Of a DNA stretch of 64,000 bases, positions 1 through 11,394 are shown piece by piece. Source of the DNA: Mesorhizobium sp. (GTDB taxonomy: Bacteria; Pseudomonadota; Alphaproteobacteria; Rhizobiales; Rhizobiaceae); assembly GCF_024710845.1 (NCBI RefSeq), contig NZ_JANJTZ010000054.1, positions 18,570 through 82,569 on the forward strand, read 5' to 3'. The notes beneath the pieces were generated by a model. The model was not told the origin of the DNA. It saw only the letters and a list, made by a program, of their open reading frames with translations, and made no database searches. Position 1 is the stretch's first letter. Each line of letters begins with the position of its first letter. The translations under genes and the position numbers were made by a program.

Positions 1-2
1 TC

Positions 3-647
3 GATCCGGACGGCCGCCTGCCACCGGAGTTCAGGCTCGCCGAGCAGTTCGGCGTGAACCGCCACACCGTGCGCAGCGCCATTTCGCATCTCGTCCAGGA
101 AGGCGTGCTGCGCACCGAACAGGGCCGGGGCACCTTCTTCCGCAGCCGCCCTCGCCTCGCCTATCCGATCGGCCGGCGTACTCGCTTTTCCGCCGGCCTC
201 GAGGGCCAGGCTTCGACTCTCCAGATGGTGCTCGTCGAATCCGCAACGATCCGCGCGGACGAGCGGGTCGCCGTAGGGCTGAATATCGAGGTGGCAGCGA
301 CAGTCATCTGGCTGCGGACGATCGGGCTGGCCGACGGCGAGCCGGTCTCGACCGCCGAGAGCTGGTTTCCGGCCGATCGCCTGCCAGGCATCGCCGACGC
401 CTTCCGCCGAACCGGGTCGGTCACGGCGGCGCTCTCCCTACTGGGCATAGACGACTACACGCGCCGCGCGACCACGCTGACGGCCACGCATGCGAGCGAC
501 GACGATCTCGCCCGGCTGAAGCTCGCGCCCGGCGCGATCGTTCTCGTGGCGGTTGGCGTCAACGTCGACCCGGACGGCCGGCCGATCCAGTATTCCGAGA
601 CGCGTTTCTCGGCCGACCGGATCGAGCTGACGATCGAGAGCGCCTGA
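3..647 (+). CDS. phnF: PhnF-type GntR family transcriptional regulator, 5' end outside the window
   Basis: DNA-binding repressor with a GntR winged helix followed by a UTRA ligand-binding domain (HutC/PhnF subfamily). The reading frame is open from the first bases, and the residues before the track's GTG (LPPEFRLAEQFGVNRHTVR) form the middle of the HTH, so the track start at 54 is internal and the true start lies upstream of the window. The wing follows as EGVLRTEQGRGTFF, and the UTRA domain fills the rest to SADRIELTIES. It converges on ndvB with six bases between stop codons. The PhnF label rests on the HTH style; no phosphonate genes are visible here, so the effector is unknown. Confidence 0.7.
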   Translation, partial: DPDGRLPPEFRLAEQFGVNRHTVRSAISHLVQEGVLRTEQGRGTFFRSRPRLAYPIGRRTRFSAGLEGQASTLQMVLVESATIRADERVAVGLNIEVAATVIWLRTIGLADGEPVSTAESWFPADRLPGIADAFRRTGSVTAALSLLGIDDYTRRATTLTATHASDDDLARLKLAPGAIVLVAVGVNVDPDGRPIQYSETRFSADRIELTIESA

Positions 648-653
648 TCCGGC

Positions 654-3600
654 TCAGCGCTTCCGGCCGACCGTCACGACCACCTCGGCGTCCGCGCCGA
701 GCGGCACGTGATCGGCCGGTTGCCCGTTGACCGAGATCGCGATGCCCTGCGCACCCGCCTCGGCCACCACCCGGATGCGGATCACCTTGCCGTCGAGCTT
801 CAGCGTCGCCGAATAGCCATCCCACGCCGCGGGCAGCGCGGGATTGACGGTCAATTTGTTTCCCTCACGCTTCAGCCCGAGGATGCCCTCCACCGCCGTG
901 CGGTAGAGCCATCCGGCCGAACCGGTATACCACGTCCAGCCGCCGCGGCCGGCGAGCGGCCCCTCCGAATAGATGTCGGCAGCCACGACATAAGGCTCGA
1001 CCCGGTAGCGTTCGGCCGCTTTCGCGTCGAGAGCGTGGTTGATCGGGTTGAGCATCCGGAAGCCCTCATAGGCTTCGTCGCCGAGGCCGAGCTCGGCCAG
1101 CGCCAGCACGAACCATGCCGCGGCGTGCGTGTACTGACCCCCATTCTCGCGCACCCCGGGCGGATAGGCCTTGATGTAGCCGGGCTCCTTCTCCGTCCTG
1201 TCGAACGGTGGCTTGAACAGGCGGATGATGTCGATGTCGCGCTCGACGAGCCGTTCGCGCGCCGAGGCCATAGCCTGACGCGATTTCTCCGGGTCGCCGT
1301 GGCCGGAGAGCACGCTCCACGACTGCGCGATCGAATCGATCTGGCATTCGTCGGAGCGGGACGAGCCGAGCGGGGTGCCGTCGTCGAAGGAGCCGCGGCG
1401 ATACCATTCGCCGTCCCAGCCAGAGCTCTCCAGAGCCGCCTTCAGCCGCGCCGCGTGGCTGAGCCATGTCTCGGCGCGTGCCGCTTCGCCCCGCTCGCGC
1501 GCGAACGGCGCGAAGTCGTGGAGCGTCTTCAACAGGAACCAGCCGAGCCAGACGCTGTCGCCCCGGCCGGCCTCGCCGACGCGGTTCATGCCGTCGTTCC
1601 AGTCGCCGCCGAGGATCAGCGGCAGGCCGGTGTCAGCCGTCCGCAGGATCGCGAGATCCAGCGCCCGCGCCGCGTGCTCGTAGATGCTTGTCCTGTCTTT
1701 CGACACTTCCGGCGTGAAGAAGGAATCGTGCTCCCCCGGCTTGAGCCCGGCGCCGAGGATGAACGGCAGCTGCTGGTCGAGGATGGAACGGTCGCCAGTC
1801 ACTTCGACGAAATGCGCCACGCCGTAGGCGAGCCACACCACGTCGTCCGAGATCATGGTGCGGACGCCGGCACCGGTGCGCGGCAGCCACCAGTGCTGCA
1901 CGTCGCCTTCCGGAAATTGCCGCGACGCCGCGTTCAGGATCTGCGCGCGCGCCAGTTCCGGATCGTGCATCAGCAGCGCCATCGTGTCCTGCAACTGGTC
2001 GCGGAAGCCGAAGGCGCCACTGGCCTGGTAGAAGCCGGCCCGCGCGCGGATGCGGCAGGCGAGCGCTTGATAGGGCAGCCAGTGGTTGACCATCGTGTCG
2101 AGGGCCGGGTCCGGCGTTTCGACCTGCACCGTGTCTAGGAAGCCGCGCCAGTTCGCCTCGTTCTCGGCGAGGCGCTCGTCGAAGCTGCGCGCTAGGTGCC
2201 GTTTCACCAGGTTCGCTGCCTCCTCCGCCGAAGCGGCATCGCCCATCAGCCAGAGCGTGTCGACCGACATGCCGGGCGCGATTTCGATGTCGCGGGCGAG
2301 CGCGGCGCAACCGTCGTGTCCCGGCTCGACCTTGCCCGAGAGCGACGAGCCCGACGCGACCGCCTCCGGCAGCGTCACCGAGCCGGCCGGTCCGAGAAAC
2401 TCGAGACGGTCGGACGTGCGATGCATCGACGCGGCGTCCGACGCCATGAACGCGACGCGATCGCCATAGTCCAGGCTGTAGGCATTGCGTGCCAGCAACG
2501 CGCCCGTCTCGGCATCATGGGCCGGCACGATCATCGGAGCGGTGCGGCCGCGATTGTTGCCGAGAACCCATTCGGCATAGGCATAGACGCGGAGCCGCTT
2601 CCACCTGTCTCCCCTGTTGGTGATCCTGAGCCGCGTGACCTTTGCCGGCTCCGTCGGATCGACCAGCATCTCGGCGCGGACCGACAGCTCGTCCGTCTTC
2701 GCCGAAAACACGCTCACTCCCTGCCCGTGCCGCGCCTCGTAGCGCGCGCCCGCATCCGGTGCGAGCGAGGCGAAGGGCGAAAGCACCGCGCCGCTGTCGA
2801 GATCGCGGATGTAAAGCCCCTCGCCCGGCCGGTTCGTCACCGGATCGTTGGTCCAGGGTGTCAACTGGTAGTCGCGACTGTTGCGGCTCCAGGTGAAGGT
2901 CGAGCCTTCCGCCGAGACGTGAAAGCCGAAGCCTGGATTGGCGATAACATTGACCCACGGCTGCGGCGTCGCGCGTCCCCCGGTCAGGCGCACCACATAG
3001 GTGCGCCCGCCATCGGCGAACCCGCCGAAGCCGTTCCAGAACGCCAATCCTTCGCTTGAAACCGCGACCGGATGCCTCGTCTCAGTCGTTCGCGGCAGGC
3101 TCGGCCTCGCGGTCCCTGGCCAGGGTGCCGCCAGCTGCTCGGCTTCCGCGCGGTCGATCTGGTCCTCGATCTTGCCGTTGCGGGTGTGCAGCACGATGCG
3201 CGCCGAGGCGATCAGCGTGCGATAGGAGCGCTCGTCCATCAGGTCGCGGCGGACCGCGAAGATGTGCTGGCGCGGACCGAACTCGTTGCCGCGAAGGCGG
3301 GCGTTCTCGCAGAGCGCGTCGATGGCGTTCTGCAGGTCCTGGACGTAGGACGAGGCCTGCTCGTTGATCACGACGAGATCTGTGAGCAGGCCGCGGGCGC
3401 GCAGATATTCCTGCATGCGCAGCGCCTTGGCGACGATCTCGATGTCGGCGACGTCGGCGATGCGCAACGCGAAGATCGGGAAGTCACCCGAGATGCTCAT
3501 CGGCCACAGCGCCGATTGCGGCCCCATTCCGGAGGCGATCGTCTCCGGCGCGGCGCGAAGCAACGGGTGCGGATAGAGCAGATAACGCGCGAGCTTCTGC

Positions 3601-6600
3601 ACGTTTGCCGCCTCCGCGAGGCTGAAGCCGAGATGCCGGGTCTGCACCTGCGAACGGGTCCAGGCGTGCATGGACTGCCGCGCGAAGCTCTCGGCGTGAT
3701 CAAGCCGCACGATCGCCTCTTCCAGTTGCCCGCGATCGGCCGCGGCGATCGTCCAGAAGGTGACGCTCACTTTCCTGTGGGCGGGAATGCGGATCCGGCG
3801 CCTGAGCGAGAAGATTGGGTCGAGCACGAAACCCTGCCCGCCGGCCAGGTGCGCGCCGGTATCGAAAGCGGCTGGATCGCGGATGTCGCGACCGCGCCCG
3901 ATGAAGGCGCGCCGGTCGGTTTCGGCTTCGGTTTCTCCCGGATGGCTTGTCCCGATCGTCAGGAAATGGGCGGCCGCAATGCTCCTGTCCGATGGCGAAC
4001 GCTTCCGGCGCTCCGCGAAGATCACGCCGCGCGCGCGATCGATCTCGGTCTTCACGAACATTTTCGAGAAGGCCGGGTGAGCGCTGTCGGCGGATTCCGG
4101 CGCAAGCGCCAGTTCGGCGAAGGAGGTCAATTCCACCACGCGTTCGCTTGCGCTCTGGTTGAAAACGGTGACGCGCCGGCCTTCTCCGTCCGCCTCGGAC
4201 GTCACGATGCACTCGACCTCGCTGCGCAGCGAACCGACCGTCTTGAGGAAGGTCGCCTTGTCGTCGGCAAAAATCACTTCACTCGTCTCGCCGGCCGCGG
4301 CCTTGGGCTCGGCGGTCGCCGACCACCATTCGCCGCTTTCGAGGTTGCGCAGGAAGATGAACGAACCGGAACGGTCCTCGACCGGATCCGGCTGCCAGCG
4401 TGTGATCGACAGGTCCCCGAGGCGCGAGTAGCCGGCGCCGCTCGAGGAGAGCATCAGCGAATAGGTGCCATTGGACAGCACGTTGGTCGCCTTCGGCAAC
4501 CGGAGCGGATCGGGCAGCTTGCGGATGTCCCGCGATTCATCGACGGTCTCGAGCTTGCTTCGCTCCGGGGCCTCGCTGCGGACCGTCGTCACCGGAATGT
4601 CGCGCGGCGCCTTTTCCTGCAGCAGCAGTTCCGCCGCCTCGATCACCGGGTCGGCATGGAAGCGCTCGCGCATGCGACCCTCGTGGATCACGTTCGAGAT
4701 GGCGACGATGCACATGCCCTGATGGTGGGCGTAGTAGTTGCGCACCACGGCGCATTCCTGCCCTTCCGGCACGCGCGTCGGCGTGTAGTCGACGGCATCG
4801 TAGAAGCCGTAGCGGCCGACGGCGCCGACCGACGCCAGCCGGTCGAGATTGTCGACGGCGGCATGGGGCGCGAACTGGCTCGCGAGGACGGACGCGTAAG
4901 GCGCGATGACCGTATTCTGCGCCAGACCGCGCTTCAGGCCGAGGCCCGGCACGCCGAAATTGGTGTACTGATAGGTCATCTCGCGATCGCGGGCATTGTA
5001 GGCCGCTTCCGAAACGCCCCACGGAATGCCCTTGGACCGCCCATAGGCGATCTGCCGCCGGATGATCTGGCGGCTCGTCTGGTCGAGGATGCTGCCGGCC
5101 GGCTCGTTCATCACCAGCGGCGGCATCAGATACTCGAACATCGATCCCGACCACGAGATCAGCGCGCCCTTGAAGCCGATTTCCGCGATGGGTCGGCCGA
5201 GCCGGAACCAGTGCTCGGTCGGCACGTCGCCCTTGGCGATGGCAAACAGGCTCGCAAGCCGGGCTTCCGAGGCAAGCAGGTCGTAGCAGCTCTCGTCGAG
5301 CTGTCTGTCGTCGGCGCGGTAGCCGATGGACAGGAGCTTGCGATCCTGTCGCAACAGGAAGGAGAAATCCATCTGGAAGGCGATGGTCCGGGCCCGGCGC
5401 GAGATCTCGGACAGTCGTTCCCGCAGGGCCTTCAGCCTGGATTCCTCGAAATGCGCGTCGGCGATATGCGCTTCGCATACGCTCTGCAGCCTCGTCGCCC
5501 AGGTGACGAGAACCTCCGAGCCGGTCGTGCCCGTCTCCTCGTCGAGCGAGCGCGCAAGTTTCAGGATTTCTCCCGCGTTGACGGCGAGGTTGAGGGTGCG
5601 GATGGCGGCGGTTTCCGGCTCGCTCTTGATCGACAGCACAGCGCGGCGCATGCCGGTCGTGCGTTCGACGAGGCGCTGGCGCACCGGCCGGATCTGGCGG
5701 CGGTCGTCCGGCAGCGCCGAAAGCGCCATGTCGAAAACGCCGAGCGTGTCGAGGATTCCGTCGAGATCGCCCTGCAGATAGGCGGCGGGCGCTTCCGCCC
5801 ACTCTGCGAAAGCGCTCGCCACCGCGATCAGGTGGCCGGCGAGATTGCCGCTGTCGACGCTCGAGATGTAGCGCGGCAGCAGCGGATGGAGGGACTTCGT
5901 TTCGTACCAGTTGTAGAGATGACCTCTGTGCTTATCGAGCTTGTCCACGGTGTCGAGCGTGCCGGCGACACGGTCGGCCGCCTCGCCCAGCGATATCCAG
6001 CCGAAGTCGCGCGCCGAGACCGTCGACAGCAGGTACATGCCGATATTGGTCGGCGACGTGCGCGATGCCTCCACCGGATAGGGCGTCTCCTGGAAATTAT
6101 CCGGCGGGAGGAGATTGTGCTCCGCGGTGACGAAGGTCTCGAAATAGAGCCAGGTCCGCCGCGCCACGCGGCGCAGCTTCTCGCGATCGGTCTCTGTGAC
6201 CGTAATCTGGTCCTCGAGTTCGGCAGAGCGGCTCACCAGCCATGCGATCGCCGGCGCGGCAACCCACAGGGCGCCGTAGATGACCGCGAGATAGAATCCG
6301 GTGGTCCCGCCGAACCAGGCGATCACGGCCGCAAGGAGGCCCACGATCACCGATCCGCTCATGAGACGGTAGTAGGGAAGAAACCCGTCCGACTGCGACT
6401 TCTGCACCTGCGACGCCGTGCGCCATTCGAGCAGGTGACGCCGCGACACGAATATCCGGTGCAGCGTGCGCATGATGGCGTCGCCCATCATCCAGGCGGA
6501 ATGGCTGATGAAGGTGATCTTCAGGGCAACTTGGGCGGAGGCATAGACGAAGTCGCGCACGAAGGCCGCGAAATGGCCCCGCAACGTGTTCTCGGTGCTC

Positions 6601-9152
6601 TTGGGCGTCAGGTTGTGGATGATGTCGAAGGTCGGCGCGATGAACAGCGCGATCACGAGCAGCGCCATCCATTGCGATGCGAACGTGAAGGGCATCAGCG
6701 TCCAGGCGGCGACCGCCGCCAGGATCCAGAAGATCGGCGTGAGCGACCGGCGCAGATTGTCGAACATCTTCCAGCGCGAGATGCCGCTCATCCCGGAGCG
6801 AAGATCGAAGATGTAAGGCAAGAGCTGCCAGTCGCCGCGGGCCCAGCGGTGATGCCGCGACGCATCGACGGGATAGTGGGCGGGATAGTCCTCGACCACC
6901 TCGACATCCGTCACCAGGGCGGCCCGGGCGAAGGCGCCTTCGAGAAGATCGTGGCTGAGAACGGCGTTCTCCGCGATCCGATCCTTCAGGGCCGCGTCCA
7001 TCGCATCGATATGGTAGAGGCCCTTGCCGGTGAACGTGCCTTCGCCGAAGACGTCCTGGTAGAGATCCGAAACCGCGAACACATAGGGATCGAGGCCGCG
7101 ATTGGCCGAGAACACCCGCTGGAAGAACGAGGACTCCTCTCCGGTCGTGAGCGACGGCGTAACTCGCGGCTGAAGGATGCCGTAACCGCGCACGACCCGG
7201 CGGGCGTCCCTGTCGATGACGGGCCGGTTGAGCGGATGCGCGATCTTGCCGGCCATCTTCGTCGCCGCGTCGCGCGTCATGCGCGTATCCGAATCGAGCG
7301 TCAGGACATGGACGACGTCCGGCGGCAGCGGAGTGTCGAGAGCGAGGAAGGTCGTGTCCGGATCACCGCGAAGCAGGAGGTTGAGCTCGTCGAGCTTGCC
7401 GCGCTTGCGCTCCCAGCCCATCCAGACGCCTTCCGCCTCGTTGTAGAGGCGACGCCTGTGCAGAAGATGGAACCGTTTCGCCACGCCGGGCGGATGGCGC
7501 TCGTTGAGCAGCGCAATCTGCGAGCGCGCGTAGGCGAGCAGCTCGAGATCCTGGTCCGTCTGCTCCTCACGGCTGTCGGGCCAGTCGGTCAAGAGCGCGT
7601 AGTAGAGTTCACCGCCCATATTGGCGAGATGATGGACCTCAAGCCGGTGCGTCAGTTCCTCGATATCGGCGCGCGAGCCGATCAGCGCCGGTACGACGAC
7701 CAGCGTGCGGGCCTCTACCGGCACCCCGTCGCGGTATTCGTATCCGATCAGCCGCGTCGGCCGCATGAAGAGGAGCATCAGCGTGTTGAAGAGCGCGACC
7801 GAGCCTTCCATGGCGGGAAAGGCAAAGAGCGTCAGCAGCAGGACGGTCCAGCCGGTCGAAAGACCCGCGGCTTTGGTCACCGTCCAGGCGGCGAGGATGA
7901 AGAGCGCGGTCAACACTGCGACGGGAGCCGCGATCGATACCCAGCCTCCGCGCCTCAACAACCGCATCAGCCGCTCGCTCGGCTTCGGACGATAGTGGAC
8001 GGCGTGTTCGAGCTCGCGCCGGCGCGGCCCGACCAGGAAGAAGCCGATATCGGACTCGTCCGAGCCGTTCGCGGCCGCCGCCAATTGCAGCGAGCGCTCC
8101 GCGACGTCGTGCTCGCTCAGATGCGACCGCCGCGCGATGTCCTCGATCGCGGCCCGATACTGGTCGCGCGAGGCGAAATCGAGCTCCGCGAAGTTCGAGT
8201 GTTCCCGCAGCATCACGTCGATGAGGCTCGCGCCCTCGAACCATCCGGTCCAGTCGACGTCGTTAACTGCCCGGAAACCGCGGATGATGTTGCCCGTCGT
8301 GACATTACCGCTCGCCAGCGTGCGATGCTCGGTGAGTGTGATCTCCTCGGCGTCCGATCCGTGCTTTTCGAGCTCGCGCTCGAGCCACTGCAGCGCGGTG
8401 CCGGCGCTGCGCGACCCGTCGCGAAGGCGATGGAGAAGCTGCGTCGCGAAGGAGGCGTCGCTGGCATGCGCGGCGTAGGCGGCGAGAATCGCTTCCTGGG
8501 CGGCGGGATCTGCCTGCTGCGCGAGTTCGTTGGCGACCTGGTTGGCGGCCCGTCGCATCAGCCGGGCGCGGTCGACGCGCACCGCGAGCCGGCGCAGATT
8601 TTCCGCCAGCACGAAGCGGACCAGGGAGGGCAGCGCCCAGATTTCCCCGATCCTCAGCGGCGCAACCGACTGGTAACCCTCGACCAGCACGTGCAGCATG
8701 TCGGGCGAGATCATGCTGTCGGTGTGCCCGACATAGGCCCAGGCGATCAGAAGGGTGCGTGGCACGGACGTGCCGTTCGGCAGCTTGACGGTCGGCAGCT
8801 CGCGGTAGAACCTTTTCGGCAGATCGCGGCGGATCTGCACGATGCTCTCCTCGACAAGATAATTGTTGTCGAGCAGCCACTGCGCGGCGGGCGTTATCGT
8901 CTCGCCCCGCGCCTGCGCTTCGTTCGTATCCTTGTAGACGGCAAGGATCCGCGCCGCATTCTCGTTGATGCGGGCATGAAAGTTTCCTTCCCCAAGCCCG
9001 GGAAGGTTCGGGATGCGACCCGACGCGAGGTCGACGCCGAGTCTGCGAAGCCTCTCCTCCTGGAAGAAGTCGTAGCGGATCGGCTGTTCGGCTCTCGGCG
9101 GGAGCGGGTGCACGTCCGGATCGGCCCGGAGTGACTTGAGTGGGGCGTTCAT
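654..9152 (-). CDS. ndvB: Cyclic beta-1,2-glucan synthase (NdvB/ChvB)
   Basis: Giant inner-membrane enzyme that primes, elongates, trims and cyclises periplasmic beta-1,2-glucan from UDP-glucose. In order it has an N-terminal region, a membrane-embedded GT84 glycosyltransferase (LDSDTRMT near residue 625, HDLLEG, and RHHRWARGDW near 770, flanked by hydrophobic segments), a glucoamylase-like middle, and a C-terminal GH94 phosphorylase-type region with GGDWNDGMN near 2,515, which holds the family's catalytic Asp. I start at the ATG giving MNAPLKSL (2,832 residues, about the length known for rhizobial NdvB) rather than the track's upstream TTG. The upstream 5' leader carries a GGCGGGC/GCCCGCC stem at 9184-9206. 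The exporter ndvA is divergent next door. The huge plus-strand ORF opposite is a codon-bias shadow. Confidence 0.97.
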   Translation of the reverse strand: MNAPLKSLRADPDVHPLPPRAEQPIRYDFFQEERLRRLGVDLASGRIPNLPGLGEGNFHARINENAARILAVYKDTNEAQARGETITPAAQWLLDNNYLVEESIVQIRRDLPKRFYRELPTVKLPNGTSVPRTLLIAWAYVGHTDSMISPDMLHVLVEGYQSVAPLRIGEIWALPSLVRFVLAENLRRLAVRVDRARLMRRAANQVANELAQQADPAAQEAILAAYAAHASDASFATQLLHRLRDGSRSAGTALQWLERELEKHGSDAEEITLTEHRTLASGNVTTGNIIRGFRAVNDVDWTGWFEGASLIDVMLREHSNFAELDFASRDQYRAAIEDIARRSHLSEHDVAERSLQLAAAANGSDESDIGFFLVGPRRRELEHAVHYRPKPSERLMRLLRRGGWVSIAAPVAVLTALFILAAWTVTKAAGLSTGWTVLLLTLFAFPAMEGSVALFNTLMLLFMRPTRLIGYEYRDGVPVEARTLVVVPALIGSRADIEELTHRLEVHHLANMGGELYYALLTDWPDSREEQTDQDLELLAYARSQIALLNERHPPGVAKRFHLLHRRRLYNEAEGVWMGWERKRGKLDELNLLLRGDPDTTFLALDTPLPPDVVHVLTLDSDTRMTRDAATKMAGKIAHPLNRPVIDRDARRVVRGYGILQPRVTPSLTTGEESSFFQRVFSANRGLDPYVFAVSDLYQDVFGEGTFTGKGLYHIDAMDAALKDRIAENAVLSHDLLEGAFARAALVTDVEVVEDYPAHYPVDASRHHRWARGDWQLLPYIFDLRSGMSGISRWKMFDNLRRSLTPIFWILAAVAAWTLMPFTFASQWMALLVIALFIAPTFDIIHNLTPKSTENTLRGHFAAFVRDFVYASAQVALKITFISHSAWMMGDAIMRTLHRIFVSRRHLLEWRTASQVQKSQSDGFLPYYRLMSGSVIVGLLAAVIAWFGGTTGFYLAVIYGALWVAAPAIAWLVSRSAELEDQITVTETDREKLRRVARRTWLYFETFVTAEHNLLPPDNFQETPYPVEASRTSPTNIGMYLLSTVSARDFGWISLGEAADRVAGTLDTVDKLDKHRGHLYNWYETKSLHPLLPRYISSVDSGNLAGHLIAVASAFAEWAEAPAAYLQGDLDGILDTLGVFDMALSALPDDRRQIRPVRQRLVERTTGMRRAVLSIKSEPETAAIRTLNLAVNAGEILKLARSLDEETGTTGSEVLVTWATRLQSVCEAHIADAHFEESRLKALRERLSEISRRARTIAFQMDFSFLLRQDRKLLSIGYRADDRQLDESCYDLLASEARLASLFAIAKGDVPTEHWFRLGRPIAEIGFKGALISWSGSMFEYLMPPLVMNEPAGSILDQTSRQIIRRQIAYGRSKGIPWGVSEAAYNARDREMTYQYTNFGVPGLGLKRGLAQNTVIAPYASVLASQFAPHAAVDNLDRLASVGAVGRYGFYDAVDYTPTRVPEGQECAVVRNYYAHHQGMCIVAISNVIHEGRMRERFHADPVIEAAELLLQEKAPRDIPVTTVRSEAPERSKLETVDESRDIRKLPDPLRLPKATNVLSNGTYSLMLSSSGAGYSRLGDLSITRWQPDPVEDRSGSFIFLRNLESGEWWSATAEPKAAAGETSEVIFADDKATFLKTVGSLRSEVECIVTSEADGEGRRVTVFNQSASERVVELTSFAELALAPESADSAHPAFSKMFVKTEIDRARGVIFAERRKRSPSDRSIAAAHFLTIGTSHPGETEAETDRRAFIGRGRDIRDPAAFDTGAHLAGGQGFVLDPIFSLRRRIRIPAHRKVSVTFWTIAAADRGQLEEAIVRLDHAESFARQSMHAWTRSQVQTRHLGFSLAEAANVQKLARYLLYPHPLLRAAPETIASGMGPQSALWPMSISGDFPIFALRIADVADIEIVAKALRMQEYLRARGLLTDLVVINEQASSYVQDLQNAIDALCENARLRGNEFGPRQHIFAVRRDLMDERSYRTLIASARIVLHTRNGKIEDQIDRAEAEQLAAPWPGTARPSLPRTTETRHPVAVSSEGLAFWNGFGGFADGGRTYVVRLTGGRATPQPWVNVIANPGFGFHVSAEGSTFTWSRNSRDYQLTPWTNDPVTNRPGEGLYIRDLDSGAVLSPFASLAPDAGARYEARHGQGVSVFSAKTDELSVRAEMLVDPTEPAKVTRLRITNRGDRWKRLRVYAYAEWVLGNNRGRTAPMIVPAHDAETGALLARNAYSLDYGDRVAFMASDAASMHRTSDRLEFLGPAGSVTLPEAVASGSSLSGKVEPGHDGCAALARDIEIAPGMSVDTLWLMGDAASAEEAANLVKRHLARSFDERLAENEANWRGFLDTVQVETPDPALDTMVNHWLPYQALACRIRARAGFYQASGAFGFRDQLQDTMALLMHDPELARAQILNAASRQFPEGDVQHWWLPRTGAGVRTMISDDVVWLAYGVAHFVEVTGDRSILDQQLPFILGAGLKPGEHDSFFTPEVSKDRTSIYEHAARALDLAILRTADTGLPLILGGDWNDGMNRVGEAGRGDSVWLGWFLLKTLHDFAPFARERGEAARAETWLSHAARLKAALESSGWDGEWYRRGSFDDGTPLGSSRSDECQIDSIAQSWSVLSGHGDPEKSRQAMASARERLVERDIDIIRLFKPPFDRTEKEPGYIKAYPPGVRENGGQYTHAAAWFVLALAELGLGDEAYEGFRMLNPINHALDAKAAERYRVEPYVVAADIYSEGPLAGRGGWTWYTGSAGWLYRTAVEGILGLKREGNKLTVNPALPAAWDGYSATLKLDGKVIRIRVVAEAGAQGIAISVNGQPADHVPLGADAEVVVTVGRKR

Positions 9153-9621
9153 TGACGAAGATCCAAGCGGCGAACGTCGCAACGGCGGGCAAAGACGGCG
9201 CCCGCCGGGCGCGCCGTAAATCGTTTAGAAAGCGATTGGTTGCGTGGCAATACGCCGATCCTCACAAATGACGATTCTCTGTTTCCGATCGCGAACCGCC
9301 CCGGAACCGTTCGCGCCCCGACGCGGCTGGACGCTCGCAGGAGTTCGGTTGTCTATTCAGGCGGGCCCTGCTCGATCCAGGCTGCGGCATCATGTCCAAC
9401 CGGTTCATAGTGGACATGGACCATCGGCGATAGGCATCTGTGGTCAGCTGCTACGTCAGTGGCCCGACGGATGTCCGTTCACGGCTCTGTGATCACGCAG
9501 CGTTACAATCACCGCACGAGATTTGTAGTCAGAATCGGAACGTCTGCCATGATTGGCACATTGTCTCGCGACATGCCTCTCGACATGGTGCAATGCACAA
9601 AGAAGCGGGCGGAGTGAACGA
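9153..9621. promoter_or_regulatory. ndvB-ndvA divergent intergenic region
   Basis: About 470 bases separate the divergent ndvB and ndvA starts and hold no convincing gene; the short ORFs at 9244-9492 and 9440-9625 lack family features. It should contain both promoters. Visible symmetry includes GGCGGGC...GCCCGCC (9184-9206, in the ndvB leader), AATCG...CGATT (9219-9237), TGCCAtgatTGGCA (9545-9558) and GTGCAaTGCAC (9588-9598) shortly before the ndvA start. I cannot assign any of these to a regulator or name a confident -35/-10 pair. Confidence 0.45.

Positions 9622-11394
<1,773 letters not shown>

Noticed and set aside
1-647. Phosphonate utilisation locus
   Set aside because: Only a PhnF-type regulator is present; no phn transport or C-P lyase genes occur in the window, and the family regulates other pathways too.
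3072-9134. A 2,020-residue plus-strand ORF opposite ndvB
   Set aside because: It lies wholly antisense to a certain gene, has Arg/Asp/His-rich low-information composition and no domain; high-GC codon use in ndvB leaves this frame open by chance.
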